A stretch of 64,000 nucleotides of DNA from Sphingomonas sp. PP-CE-3A-406 (GTDB taxonomy: Bacteria; Pseudomonadota; Alphaproteobacteria; Sphingomonadales; Sphingomonadaceae), in the NCBI RefSeq assembly GCF_003688625.1, contig NZ_RCWY01000001.1, forward strand, positions 682,001-746,000. Direction: 5' to 3'. Under the pieces are notes generated by a model. It searched no databases and was not told the DNA's origin. It saw only the letters and a program-made list of their open reading frames with translations. Shown piece by piece: positions 52,566-61,140 of the stretch. The translations under genes and the position numbers were made by a program. The stretch's first letter is position 1. Each line of letters begins with the position of its first letter.

Positions 52566-52590
52566 TGCCCCTCCCTTTCCGGGAGGGGGA
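52566..52590. terminator. Hairpin after the amidase gene
   Basis: CCCCTCCCTTTCCGGGAGGGG forms a stable short hairpin 13 bases after the amidase stop and upstream of rnpB. It also resembles the arms of the 59596-59710 repeat. It could end the amidase transcript, but a T tract is lacking. Confidence 0.45.
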
Positions 52591-52602
52591 GAGTTGCGTT
52601 CG

Positions 52603-53292
52603 TTAGTCGTCGCCCATCGGTTTCGGCAGCAGCAACGCCAGCAATATGCAGCGGCACTCCGCATCGACCTCGCCATCGACCAGTTCCGGGCGAAACCGCC
52701 GCTGAAAAGCCATCGTCGCCGCCATCCGGTTCTCGACGTCGTAGCCGAAGCGTTCGAGCGCAAGGCAGAAGCCGCCTTCGGTCCAGCCGGGATCCATCAA
52801 ATTCTTGGTTGGCCGTGGCAATGCCAGTCGCCGCCGTGCCAGTTCGTGCCACGGGAACAACTCGCCAGGGTCGCGTTTACGCGTCGGCGCGATATCGGAG
52901 TGGCCGACGATGTTGCCTCGCGTGATCTCGTGGCGATCCTTGATCTCGGCGACCAGCGCCACGACCGATGCGATCTGCTCGGGCGGGAACGGGCGATAGC
53001 CGAACTCGTGGCCGGGATTGACGATCTCGATGCCGATGCTCGCGGAATTGACGTCCTCGATCCCCCGCCAGTGCGACTTGCCCGCGTGCCAAGCGCGCTG
53101 GTCCTCGGCGACCATCCGCAGAACCGTGCCATCCTCTTCGACCAGGTAATGCGACGAGACCTTCGCCTCGGGATCGCGCAACCGGGCGATCGCTGATGCG
53201 CCGTCCTTCATGCCGGTATAATGCAGCACGATCATCGTGACGGGCTGCGTGCGATCGTCGAAATTGGGTGACGGCGTCTCGATGAACTTCAA
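52603..53292 (-). CDS. N-acetylmuramoyl-L-alanine amidase, AmpD-like
   Basis: A 229-residue Zn2+ amidase of the amidase_2 family. The zinc ligands and catalytic residues are His in MIVLHYTGM, His in GHSDIAPTRKRDPGELFPWHELA (with the Asp), and the lid SSHYLVEEDGTVLRMVAEDQRAWHAG (short motifs). AmpD-type enzymes cleave anhydro-muropeptides in the cytoplasm. No signal peptide is seen, so AmpD is preferred over AmiA. The start is a TTG with GAAGGGAAG upstream; earlier in-frame codons do not match the family. It precedes rnpB. Confidence 0.9.
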   Translation of the reverse strand: MKFIETPSPNFDDRTQPVTMIVLHYTGMKDGASAIARLRDPEAKVSSHYLVEEDGTVLRMVAEDQRAWHAGKSHWRGIEDVNSASIGIEIVNPGHEFGYRPFPPEQIASVVALVAEIKDRHEITRGNIVGHSDIAPTRKRDPGELFPWHELARRRLALPRPTKNLMDPGWTEGGFCLALERFGYDVENRMAATMAFQRRFRPELVDGEVDAECRCILLALLLPKPMGDD

Positions 53293-53454
53293 GCCAGCTT
53301 CCCTTCGAGCCGTTCTGCACGCGTGGCACAGAGGGCGCCGCGACGCCGTGTACCGCCCGACCACTGCCCAACGACATCAGTAGCGTCAACGGGTTGCCGA
53401 AGTAATAGGCTGCGGCGGATACCGATCGGCGCCGCCAGCGCCCAGACGATACCG

Positions 53455-54312
53455 TCAGCTTCGTCCTGGGTGTCCTTGCGTCTCGTAGCATCCGCGAAAG
53501 CGCTTGCTCGGTTCGAACACGCGGGTCTGGCCGATCACGGTCTCGCCGGCGCCCATGACCAGAAGACCGCCCGGCCGCATCGCCGCGGCAATCTTCGGAA
53601 AGACGTGAAGCTTGGTCTCGCTCGACAGGTACAGCAGGACATTGCGGCACAGGACGATATCGAACCGACCCGGGGGCGGCTGATCCGACACCAGGTTCAT
53701 CCGGCGAAACGCGATCGCCTTGGCCAGTTCCGGCTTGGCGACCCAATCGCTCCCGGTGGTATCGAACCAGCGGACCATCCGACGAACCGGCAACCCGCGC
53801 TGGATTTCGAATTGCGAGAAACGCCCCGTCCTCGCCCGGACGATGGCCGCATCGGACACGTCGGTGGCGATGATTTCCGGCATCGCCGCGCCGGTGGTTT
53901 CCTGCCGTTCCGCAAACAGCATTGCCAGCGACAGCGGTTCCTGACCGGTCGAACAGCCCGCGCACCAGATTCGCGGACGCTGACCCGTGCTTTCGGCAGC
54001 GGCGATCGCCTCGACGATCGTTTCGAAAATGTGTGCATCGCGAAAGAACGAGGTTTCCTGATTGACCAGCGCATCGACGATCCGGTCGCCGATCAGCCGG
54101 TCGCTTCCCTTGAGCAACTGGGTCACCAACTGATCGAGCGTATCCAACTTCTGATCGCGCAACAGCGGTTTCAGCGCCGTATCGAGGCGCCATGATCGAT
54201 AGGCGGCGATCTGCTGCCCGGTCCGCGCCTCCAGCAATGCGGTGAGAACGCTGACCGCGGTCGGCGAGGCGACCGACGTGGGGAGCGCCGCGGGGAGTGC
54301 CGCATGAGTCAT
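53455..54312 (-). CDS. cheR: Chemotaxis protein methyltransferase CheR
   Basis: A 285-residue SAM-dependent methyltransferase that methylates glutamates of chemoreceptors. The N-terminal helical domain covers residues 1-95 and the Rossmann methyltransferase follows with IWCAGCSTGQEPLSLAMLFAE, then FDIVLCRNVLLYLSSETKLHVF and GGLLVMGAGETVIGQ. ATG overlaps the cheB stop (ATGA). The 162 bases between cheR and the amidase contain nothing I recognise. Last gene of the che operon. Confidence 0.96.
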   Translation of the reverse strand: MTHAALPAALPTSVASPTAVSVLTALLEARTGQQIAAYRSWRLDTALKPLLRDQKLDTLDQLVTQLLKGSDRLIGDRIVDALVNQETSFFRDAHIFETIVEAIAAAESTGQRPRIWCAGCSTGQEPLSLAMLFAERQETTGAAMPEIIATDVSDAAIVRARTGRFSQFEIQRGLPVRRMVRWFDTTGSDWVAKPELAKAIAFRRMNLVSDQPPPGRFDIVLCRNVLLYLSSETKLHVFPKIAAAMRPGGLLVMGAGETVIGQTRVFEPSKRFRGCYETQGHPGRS

Positions 54313-55469
54313 GCGCGCCGTCGCGATGCGACGAGGCGACCGATCGCGTCGGGCGCCAATACCGCGTCGGCAACGCCCGATCCCACCACAGCGCCGGGCA
54401 TACCCCACACCACCGACGTCTCCTGATCCTGCGCGACGACGCATCCGCCCGCGTCGTGGATTCGGCGCGCGCCTTCTGCCCCGTCGCGGCCCATGCCACT
54501 CAGCACGACCGCCATGACCCGTGCGCCATAGACATCGGCCAGCGACGCAAGCATCGGGTCGACCGATGGCATGCACCCGCTTGCTACGGCCTCGTGCGTC
54601 AGGCGAAACGCCGCCCCGCCATCGCTGAGCCTGACGCATTTGAGATGAGCGTCGCCTGGCGCGACGACGATGCGGCCCGGGCGTATCCGCAACCGGTCGA
54701 CCGCGACTTCGCAGACCCGCCCCGACAACAGCGCCATCTGTGCGGCGAAATACGGCATGAACGATGCCGGCAGATGCTGGGTGATGACGATCGGCAAACG
54801 GAAGCCGCTCGGCAGTTCGCGGAACATCCGGCTCAAGGCGTGAATGCCGCCGGTCGATGCCCCGATCGCGACGATGTCGTAATCGTCGCCCGTCGCGCGG
54901 CGAGCCAATGGCGTCGTCGGCATGCCTATAGAGCGCGAGACAGCAGGCTGGGTGATGGGGGAATACGATCCGGGAAGTGGCGATGGCGTCGATCGAACCA
55001 CGAGTGCCGGCGGCAACTGTCCCGGATGCTCGCAAAGCTTTTCGAGCTTGGCGACAAGCGCCGCGCCGAACCGCGCCGACAATTCGCTCGCGGTCGGTTT
55101 GACGAGCGTTTCCGCGGCCCCCATCGCGAGCGCCTGCACGGTCGCCGCGCCGCCGTTGTCGACCGACGACGACACGATGATGACCTTCGCGCCGCCCCCC
55201 GCCGCGATCAGATCTGGCAAGGCCGTCAGTCCGTCGACGCCTGGCATCTCAATATCCAGCAGGATGAAATCGACCGTCGCCCGCGCGAGGAACTCCAGCG
55301 CGGCCCCGACATTGCCGACTGCGCCGACCACCGAAAACCGATCGCTCGCGTCGATCAGCCGCGCGATCACGGCGCGCGCGACGACCGAGTCGTCGACGAT
55401 CAACACGCGGGTCGTATCGGTAGAAACGTCCGCAATGCGCCGTGGAGAGGGATGAGGCCGCGCCGTCAT
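54309..55469 (-). CDS. cheB: Chemotaxis response regulator protein-glutamate methylesterase CheB
   Basis: A 386-residue CheB. The receiver domain (residues 18-135) has VLIVDDSVVAR, the phosphoacceptor in DFILLDIEMPGVDGL and KPTA. A linker rich in Pro and Ser follows. The methylesterase domain (from about 190) has the catalytic triad: Ser in GASTGG, His in VITQHLPASF, and Asp in SGMGRDGAEG. It removes methyl groups from receptors and is activated by CheA phosphorylation. The chosen ATG is 13 bases after the cheY stop; an in-frame ATG at 55526 would overlap cheY. It overlaps cheR. Confidence 0.95.
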   Translation of the reverse strand: MTARPHPSPRRIADVSTDTTRVLIVDDSVVARAVIARLIDASDRFSVVGAVGNVGAALEFLARATVDFILLDIEMPGVDGLTALPDLIAAGGGAKVIIVSSSVDNGGAATVQALAMGAAETLVKPTASELSARFGAALVAKLEKLCEHPGQLPPALVVRSTPSPLPGSYSPITQPAVSRSIGMPTTPLARRATGDDYDIVAIGASTGGIHALSRMFRELPSGFRLPIVITQHLPASFMPYFAAQMALLSGRVCEVAVDRLRIRPGRIVVAPGDAHLKCVRLSDGGAAFRLTHEAVASGCMPSVDPMLASLADVYGARVMAVVLSGMGRDGAEGARRIHDAGGCVVAQDQETSVVWGMPGAVVGSGVADAVLAPDAIGRLVASRRRA

Positions 55470-55482
55470 CGAATCGCTCGGA

Positions 55483-55848
55483 TCAGGCCATGCCGACGAT
55501 CTGGAGCTTCGATTCGAGCGTGTCACGGTCGAACGGCTTCATGACGTATTCGTCCGCGCCGGCTTCGATCGCGGCGCGGATATAGGCCATGCCGTTTTCA
55601 GTGGTGCAGAACACGACCTTCGGACGACGCGGGACGTCGGCCTCGCGCAGCGCACGCAGGAAATCCATGCCGTTCATGACAGGCATGTTCCAGTCGAGCA
55701 GGATCACGTCGGGAACCGATGCCATGCAGGCCTGCAGCGCCTCGCGGCCGTCGCACGCTTCGGTGACGGTGAACTCGAGCGTCTCGAGGATGTGACGGGC
55801 GACCTTTCGGATCACCTTCGAATCGTCGACGACAAGACAGGTCTTCAT
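55483..55848 (-). CDS. cheY: Chemotaxis response regulator CheY
   Basis: A 121-residue single receiver domain that reads MKTCLVVDDSKVIRKVARHI at the start, the phosphoacceptor Asp in VILLDWNMPVMNG near residue 51, Thr in FCTTENG and Lys in DEYVMKPFD. It is likely phosphorylated by CheA and signals to the flagellar switch, though no flagellar gene is in the window. ATG at 55848 with GGAAGG upstream; a TTG directly before it is an alternative. Confidence 0.95.
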   Translation of the reverse strand: MKTCLVVDDSKVIRKVARHILETLEFTVTEACDGREALQACMASVPDVILLDWNMPVMNGMDFLRALREADVPRRPKVVFCTTENGMAYIRAAIEAGADEYVMKPFDRDTLESKLQIVGMA

Positions 55849-55951
55849 CAAAAGCCTTCCGGGGAAATCGTTGGGGTGATGATAGCCCGCAAACCGTAAG
55901 CGGCGGGTTAAGGGTAGCGGATCACCCGCTATTTCCCGTCACGCCGCCGGC

Positions 55952-56380
55952 TCATACCACGGGCGCGGATGCGGGGATGAGCGCGGCCAGATCGACGATC
56001 AGCAACGGTTCGCCATCGCGCTCGACGATCCCCGTCCCCGCCGTGGCCCAGCCGTGCTGCAACGCCAGACCCGGCGACAGAGCGAGTCGCTGGAACGGCG
56101 CAACGTCTTCGACCGAGTCGACCAGGATCGCGTAATGATGCCCCTCGACCATCGTGATGACCGCGCGTCGTGCGGTGTCGGGCGTCGGCGCCAGCCCGAG
56201 CGCAGTGCCGGTGTCGATCACCGTGACGACCCGGCTACGCAGCGCAGCCAGACCGCGGACGAACGTGCCGGCCCGCGGCACCGCGACGATATCGCCGATA
56301 TCGACCACCGAATCGACCTGCGCCGCATCGATCGCGACTCCGCGCCCCGCGATATGCGCGATCAAGAATAGATCGCTCAT
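55952..56380 (-). CDS. cheW: Chemotaxis protein CheW
   Basis: A 142-residue CheW scaffold that couples receptors to CheA. The CheW fold is shown by FLIAHIAGRGVAIDAAQVDS, VRGLAALRSRVVTVIDTGTAL and HHYAILVDSVEDVAPF. It overlaps cheA by four bases (ATGA), so it is translationally coupled to the kinase. The 103 bases to cheY hold no other gene. Confidence 0.95.
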   Translation of the reverse strand: MSDLFLIAHIAGRGVAIDAAQVDSVVDIGDIVAVPRAGTFVRGLAALRSRVVTVIDTGTALGLAPTPDTARRAVITMVEGHHYAILVDSVEDVAPFQRLALSPGLALQHGWATAGTGIVERDGEPLLIVDLAALIPASAPVV

Positions 56381-58686
56381 TGCGCTCTCCGTGCCGCGAT
56401 CGCCGCGATCAGCGCGGGCCGATCGTACCGATAGATGCTCCCATCATCGTCGCCTTCGGCGGTGCGGAAGCGCCGGAGCATGACCACCGGCGCGGCGGTC
56501 TCGCGGATCGGCGCATCCTCCATCGCCAACGCGACCGCTGCGGTTTCTCCCGCTGCGAGTGCCGTGACGCAACGATAGCCGGACGCCTCCAGCGCGGGCT
56601 TGAGGAACGTCTCCATCCAGCCCGACCCGTCGACCTGCAACAGGCAGACCGGCGGCGCTGCGGCCTTCATCGGTTCGCCGGCGAACAACGCATGCGGGTC
56701 GACCAGTTCGACCGGCTCGCCGTCGATCAGCACGACCCCCGCGATCGGTCCGCCACTACCGGCAACCGCCTGGCGCGCTGGGGCGACTTCCGCCGGCAAT
56801 TCGACGATCTCGATGGCGTCGGTGATCGCGTACGCCATTTCGCTTTCACCGTCGGTAAGCCGCAACACGGACACATCGGCACGGCCGCCGAACTCGCCAA
56901 CCGCGTAGAGCGGAACGAGGGCACCGCCGACCGACAGCCGCATGGCGCCGCCGCTCCACCGGATCGCGTCGGTCGGGACGACTTCGACCCGGTCGATCAC
57001 CGCAAGCGCGATCGCGCGCCGCTGACCGTCCAGATCATCGAACAATAATGCGGGAATGCCCGGCACGACCGCTTCTTCCGCCGCCGCATGGTTTGCCAGG
57101 GTCGGCGCGAACCGCAGCCCTGCGACTGCGGCGATTCCCGATGTGTCGAGCAGCAGCATCGGCAGGCCGTTGTCGGGAAGCGTCTTGCCCGCATAGACAC
57201 CGGTCGCCATCACCGCGGGCGACGCCGGCTTCACCACCAGTTCTTCGGTATCGACGACGCTGTCGACTCCGAGCGCATACTCCCCCTCACGGGTCGAAAC
57301 GATGACCAGCGTCGGCGGCGGTCCCGCCCCCAGTCCGAACAGCGATGCGAGTGCCACCATCGGCATGCGACGTCCGCGCACGGTAACGGCCGCCGCGTCG
57401 CCGATCGTCTCGATCCGAACCTGATCCCCGCGGACCGTCACGATCTCCTCGATCGACTGGCGCGGAATCGCGAACCGCTGCGTGCCGACGCCGATGACGA
57501 TCGTCGACAGGATGGACAACGTCAGCGGCACATGAACGACGATCCGCAGCCCATGGCCGGGATCGTTGGTCAGGGCGATCCGGCCACCGATCTGGTCGAT
57601 ATTCGCGCGAACCACGTCCATGCCCACGCCGCGGCCCGAGATGGCGGTCACTTCGTCGCGGCTCGATAGCCCAGGTGCGAAGATAAGGTCGAGCTTGGCC
57701 GCGTCGCTCATCGCTGCGAGTTCGGCCGCCGAATACAGCTTCTGCTGCTCCGCCTTCGCGACGATCCGCGCGACGTCGATCCCGCGTCCGTCGTCGGCGA
57801 TCTCGATCAGGATCTGGTTGCCGGACTGACGTGCCGACACCACCAGACGGCCGGTTTCCGGCTTGCCCGCGGCGCGGCGCATCCCCGGCACCTCGATGCC
57901 GTGGTCGATCGCATTGCGGACGATGTGGACGAGCGGGTCGCGCATCAATTCGATCATCTCGCGGTCGAGCTCGACGTCGGCGCCTTCGATCACAAGATGG
58001 ACCGCCTTGCCCAGTTCTGCGCTCGTGTCGCGGACCATGCGCGGCAACGCGGAGAACAGCGCGTCGACCTTCTGCATGCGCGTCCGGGTGACCGTATCGC
58101 GCATGTCGGCCACCGTCAGCGACAGGCGTTCAAGCGCGGCTTCCACCTGCGGATCGACGCTGCTCTCGCTGTCGCGCAACCGTCGGGCGAGTTCATTGCG
58201 CGCCAGCACCATCTCGGACATGCCGCTCATCATGTGATCGAGCAGATCGACATTCAGGCGAACGCTCCGGCTCGCGGCGCGGCTTTGCGGTGCGCTGGCC
58301 ACATGCACCAGCGGTTTGGCGTCCGGTGCGAGCGCGGCGATCAGCAGGCTTTCGCTGGTATCGTCGAGCGACGCGCCGGCATCTATCGCCTCGACGAGTT
58401 CGCCGATCCGGTCGACGATGGCCAGCACCGCGTTGACCATCGCCGTATCGGGAACGCGCGACCCATCGCGCACCGCCGCCAGCACGTCCTCCGCCGCGTG
58501 GCTTAGCCGACCGAGCCGCGGCAGATCGAGGAACCCGCAGCTGCCCTTGACGGTGTGGACGAAGCGAAAGATCGAATCGAGCCTGGTGCGATCGGCGGGG
58601 TCCGATTCCCACGCGACGATCTCGCCGGAGATCGCCTCCAGCGTTTCGCGCGTCTCGGCAATGAAGTCCTCTAGCAAATCGTCCAT
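56377..58686 (-). CDS. cheA: Chemotaxis histidine kinase CheA with a degenerate receiver-like tail
   Basis: A 769-residue CheA. P1 Hpt at residues 1-100 has the phosphorylated His44 in FVHTVKGSCGFLDLP. No CheY/CheB-binding P2 is evident. P3 dimerisation (about 140-220) is followed by P4 kinase with the N box IVRNAIDHGIE, G1 EIADDGRGID and SGRGVGMDVVRAN. A first CheW-like P5 domain (about 390-520) is followed by a second divergent CheW-like segment (about 550-660). The last 80 residues look like a receiver but lack its Asp: VCLLQVDGSGWMETFLKPAL and EASGYRCVTALAAGETA. Upstream is chpT, 120 bases away, without another gene. Confidence 0.94.
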   Translation of the reverse strand: MDDLLEDFIAETRETLEAISGEIVAWESDPADRTRLDSIFRFVHTVKGSCGFLDLPRLGRLSHAAEDVLAAVRDGSRVPDTAMVNAVLAIVDRIGELVEAIDAGASLDDTSESLLIAALAPDAKPLVHVASAPQSRAASRSVRLNVDLLDHMMSGMSEMVLARNELARRLRDSESSVDPQVEAALERLSLTVADMRDTVTRTRMQKVDALFSALPRMVRDTSAELGKAVHLVIEGADVELDREMIELMRDPLVHIVRNAIDHGIEVPGMRRAAGKPETGRLVVSARQSGNQILIEIADDGRGIDVARIVAKAEQQKLYSAAELAAMSDAAKLDLIFAPGLSSRDEVTAISGRGVGMDVVRANIDQIGGRIALTNDPGHGLRIVVHVPLTLSILSTIVIGVGTQRFAIPRQSIEEIVTVRGDQVRIETIGDAAAVTVRGRRMPMVALASLFGLGAGPPPTLVIVSTREGEYALGVDSVVDTEELVVKPASPAVMATGVYAGKTLPDNGLPMLLLDTSGIAAVAGLRFAPTLANHAAAEEAVVPGIPALLFDDLDGQRRAIALAVIDRVEVVPTDAIRWSGGAMRLSVGGALVPLYAVGEFGGRADVSVLRLTDGESEMAYAITDAIEIVELPAEVAPARQAVAGSGGPIAGVVLIDGEPVELVDPHALFAGEPMKAAAPPVCLLQVDGSGWMETFLKPALEASGYRCVTALAAGETAAVALAMEDAPIRETAAPVVMLRRFRTAEGDDDGSIYRYDRPALIAAIAARRAQ

Positions 58687-58806
58687 GCGCGCCCCGCGTT
58701 TCAGACACGGTCATGCCTATCGGAGGTTAAGGGCGCGTTAGTGTCGATGTAGGTCTTCGACCGCGACGCCCGAGCCTGTGGGAGCCCGGTTTCGTCGCGG
58801 AACGGG

Positions 58807-59451
58807 TCAGCGCGCGTCGAAGACGGCGCCGAAGATCATGATACCTTCAGCTGGTTCGGATACGATCACCGTTCCGCCAGCCTCCTGGACGAGCGTGTTA
58901 ATCAGATAGGCCGCCGCCGCGCGCGGCGTGACGCTGTGCTGGCCTTCGCCTTCGACCAGCGTCCGGCGTATCTCCGGATCAAGCACGATCTTGGCGCCTT
59001 CGATCTTCACGACGATCTCGAGCTGGCCCTCGTTATCTTCGCCGCCGACCTCCATCGTGCCGCCGCGCACCAGCGATTCGGTGGCGACCAGCACGAGGTT
59101 GAGCAGTACCTTCACCGCAGACTTGGGCATCGCCGATGTCTCGACCGCCCAGACGAACGTGATCCGCTTGTTCTCCGCGACCAGCCCCTCGATCGCCGAG
59201 CGCGCTTCGCGTGTGTCGACGGCCTCGCCAAACCCCCCGGCCGCGCCAAAGGCCAGGCGGAAGAATTTCAGCTTGCTGGCCGACACCCGCGCGCTGTCGT
59301 GGAGCAATTCCATGCACCGCTCTCGCATCGCAGGATCGGTTTCGTCGGCGAGCAACTCGAGCCCATTGTTGAGCGCCCCGACCGGCGACAGCAGATCGTG
59401 GCACAGGCGCGAACAGAGCAAGCTCGCGAAATCGACCGGGCTGACCGTCAT
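58807..59451 (-). CDS. chpT: Histidine phosphotransferase ChpT
   Basis: A 214-residue protein of the ChpT family, the phosphotransfer protein that passes phosphate from the CckA kinase to CtrA in alphaproteobacteria. It starts with the DHp-like hairpin FASLLCSRLCHDLLSPVGALNNGLE, with the phosphorylated His23 in CHDLLSPVG, and the rest is a degenerate Bergerat fold (NLVLVATESLVRGG). It has a kinase-like fold without ATP binding. No ctrA or cckA is in the window. It lies upstream of cheA on the same strand, which may mean shared transcription. Confidence 0.9.
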   Translation of the reverse strand: MTVSPVDFASLLCSRLCHDLLSPVGALNNGLELLADETDPAMRERCMELLHDSARVSASKLKFFRLAFGAAGGFGEAVDTREARSAIEGLVAENKRITFVWAVETSAMPKSAVKVLLNLVLVATESLVRGGTMEVGGEDNEGQLEIVVKIEGAKIVLDPEIRRTLVEGEGQHSVTPRAAAAYLINTLVQEAGGTVIVSEPAEGIMIFGAVFDAR

Positions 59452-59595
59452 GAAAATCCCCTAATTCTGGAGCGTCTTGTGGCGACCGGGCGGCAAGTGC
59501 GCAATGCCAACTTCGCATGCCGTGCATGGAGAGGTGCATGAGGAAAGGCGCCGCCCCAATTTGCCCATACCCGGAATGGGCGGCCACCGCCTCAC

Positions 59596-59710
59596 TTCCC
59601 CCCTCCCTGAAAGGGAGGGGTTGGGGGTGGGTCAGCCGGTTTGATCCACGACCGATTAGATATGGGGAAGCCAATTCACCCCCAGCCCCTCCCTTTCAGG
59701 AGGGGAGAGA
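59596..59710. repeat. Palindromic repeat, CCCTCCCTGAAAGGGAGGGG family
   Basis: Arms CTTCCCCCCTCCCTGAAAGG and CCCCTCCCTTTCAGGAGGGG around a loop of about 60 bases. It lies between chpT start and the JAMM gene stop. Similar arms occur at 52559-52597. Nothing else is visible in this 271-base gap. Confidence 0.8.
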
Positions 59711-59722
59711 AGGTGGGCGTCG

Positions 59723-60118
59723 CTAACCAACCACCTCAACCATCTCCTCTACGAACGCCCCCACCTCGACCGATCGCCACGCCCGAGCCGCATCGCCGCC
59801 AAGGATCACCCAAACCGCCCCGTCCCCCATAGCCTGCGCCACATCCCGAGGAGACGGAACCGGCAAACCGGACGGATGCGAATGGTAGTGCCCGACCACC
59901 GCCAGCCCCCCGGCCCGAGCACGCCGATGCGCGGCAAACAACGCGGCCGGATCGATCTCGAACGTCCGCGCAGGGTTCGCCGCTACGTTCGCGCACGCAG
60001 CGATCGCTTCGATCCGCCCCGCCGCCCCGAACAGCAGCCCACACACCTCCGCATCCGGCGACGCAGCCGCTTCTGCGACCAGCCGCCGCAGCAATTCGCT
60101 TGAAATCGTCACGCTCAT
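59723..60118 (-). CDS. Mov34/MPN/PAD-1 (JAMM) family metalloprotein
   Basis: A 131-residue JAMM/JAB protein, a zinc isopeptidase-like fold. The metal motif HSHPSGLPVPSPRDVAQA (H-S-H-P-x6-P-S-x2-D) is intact at about residues 79-96, and the Glu is in EVCGLLFG near residue 24. Family members in bacteria release ubiquitin-like or sulfur-carrier proteins such as CysO; the substrate here is not known. The start at 60118 is chosen; an in-frame start at 60166 overlaps the divergent RluA-family gene, whose start is only 17 bases away. Confidence 0.88.
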   Translation of the reverse strand: MSVTISSELLRRLVAEAAASPDAEVCGLLFGAAGRIEAIAACANVAANPARTFEIDPAALFAAHRRARAGGLAVVGHYHSHPSGLPVPSPRDVAQAMGDGAVWVILGGDAARAWRSVEVGAFVEEMVEVVG

Positions 60119-60135
60119 CGCCACATCGGTAGGAC

Positions 60136-61083
60136 ATGGACCGGGGGGTTTCCATCGTCGAAGCATCGATCACGCCGGCCACGGATGGCTGGCGGCTCGA
60201 TCGCGCGCTTGCCGAACTGCTTCATGACATGTCGCGTGAGCGGTTGAAGGCGCTGATCGCCGCGGGCCAAGTGTCGCTCAACGGTCGCGAGTGGCGCGAT
60301 TCGGCGAAGAAGGCCGCTGCCGGTCAGGTGTTCGCGGTCACCATCCCGCCGCCGACGCCGCTGCACAACGAAGCGCAGGATATACCGCTCGTCGTCGCAT
60401 ACGAAGACGACGACCTGATCGTGATCGACAAGCCCGCTGGCCTCGTCGTCCATCCTGCCGCAGGGAATTTCGACGGGACGCTGGTCAACGCGCTGCTCCA
60501 CCATTGCGCCGGCAACCTGTCTGGCATCGGCGGCGTCGCGCGACCCGGCATCGTCCACCGCATCGACAAGGACACGTCGGGGCTTATGATCGCCGCCAAG
60601 ACCGACCGCGCCCACGAAGGCTTGGCGAAGCAGTTCCACGACCACAGCATCGACCGCCGCTACAAGGCGATCGTCGGCGGCATCCCGCGCCCACCGAGCG
60701 GCACGGTCAACGCACCGCTCGCCCGGAGTCCGCAGAATCGCAAGAAGATCGCGATCGTCGAGGGCGGCAAGCGTGCCGTGACGCATTTCTCGACTATAAA
60801 GACACTGCGCGATGCAGCGCTGATCGAGTGCCGGCTCGAAACCGGTCGGACCCATCAGGTCCGCGTGCACATGGCGTCGATCGGCCACGCCTTGTTGGGG
60901 GACCCGGTCTATGGTAGAACAAAGCAAGCTCAGAAGTCGCTGCTCGAAACGCTCGGTTTCCGCCGGCAGGCCTTGCACGCAGCACATCTGGGGTTCATCC
61001 ATCCGGTGAAAAGCATCGCTTTGGCGTTCGAAAGCGAAATGCCCGCAGACATGCAGGAACTGTTCACCCAGCTTCACGTATAG
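60136..61083 (+). CDS. rluD: RluA/RluD family 23S rRNA pseudouridine synthase
   Basis: A 315-residue pseudouridine synthase. An S4-like RNA-binding start (residues 15-75) is followed by the catalytic domain. The catalytic Asp is in HRIDKDTSGLMIAAKT near residue 136, and the other motifs are RRYKAIVGGIPRPPSG and GRTHQVRVHMASIGHALLGDPVYG (short motifs). It modifies uridines in 23S rRNA helix 69 if it is RluD. The start lies 17 bases from the divergent JAMM gene, so the promoter must be short or leaderless. The gap to rpoH contains a ribosome-binding site only. Confidence 0.9.
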   Translation: MDRGVSIVEASITPATDGWRLDRALAELLHDMSRERLKALIAAGQVSLNGREWRDSAKKAAAGQVFAVTIPPPTPLHNEAQDIPLVVAYEDDDLIVIDKPAGLVVHPAAGNFDGTLVNALLHHCAGNLSGIGGVARPGIVHRIDKDTSGLMIAAKTDRAHEGLAKQFHDHSIDRRYKAIVGGIPRPPSGTVNAPLARSPQNRKKIAIVEGGKRAVTHFSTIKTLRDAALIECRLETGRTHQVRVHMASIGHALLGDPVYGRTKQAQKSLLETLGFRRQALHAAHLGFIHPVKSIALAFESEMPADMQELFTQLHV

Positions 61084-61140
61084 ATAATAGGTCCCATGCC
61101 GCATTGCGGCAATCGGGATCAGCAGAAAGGGATTACGACA

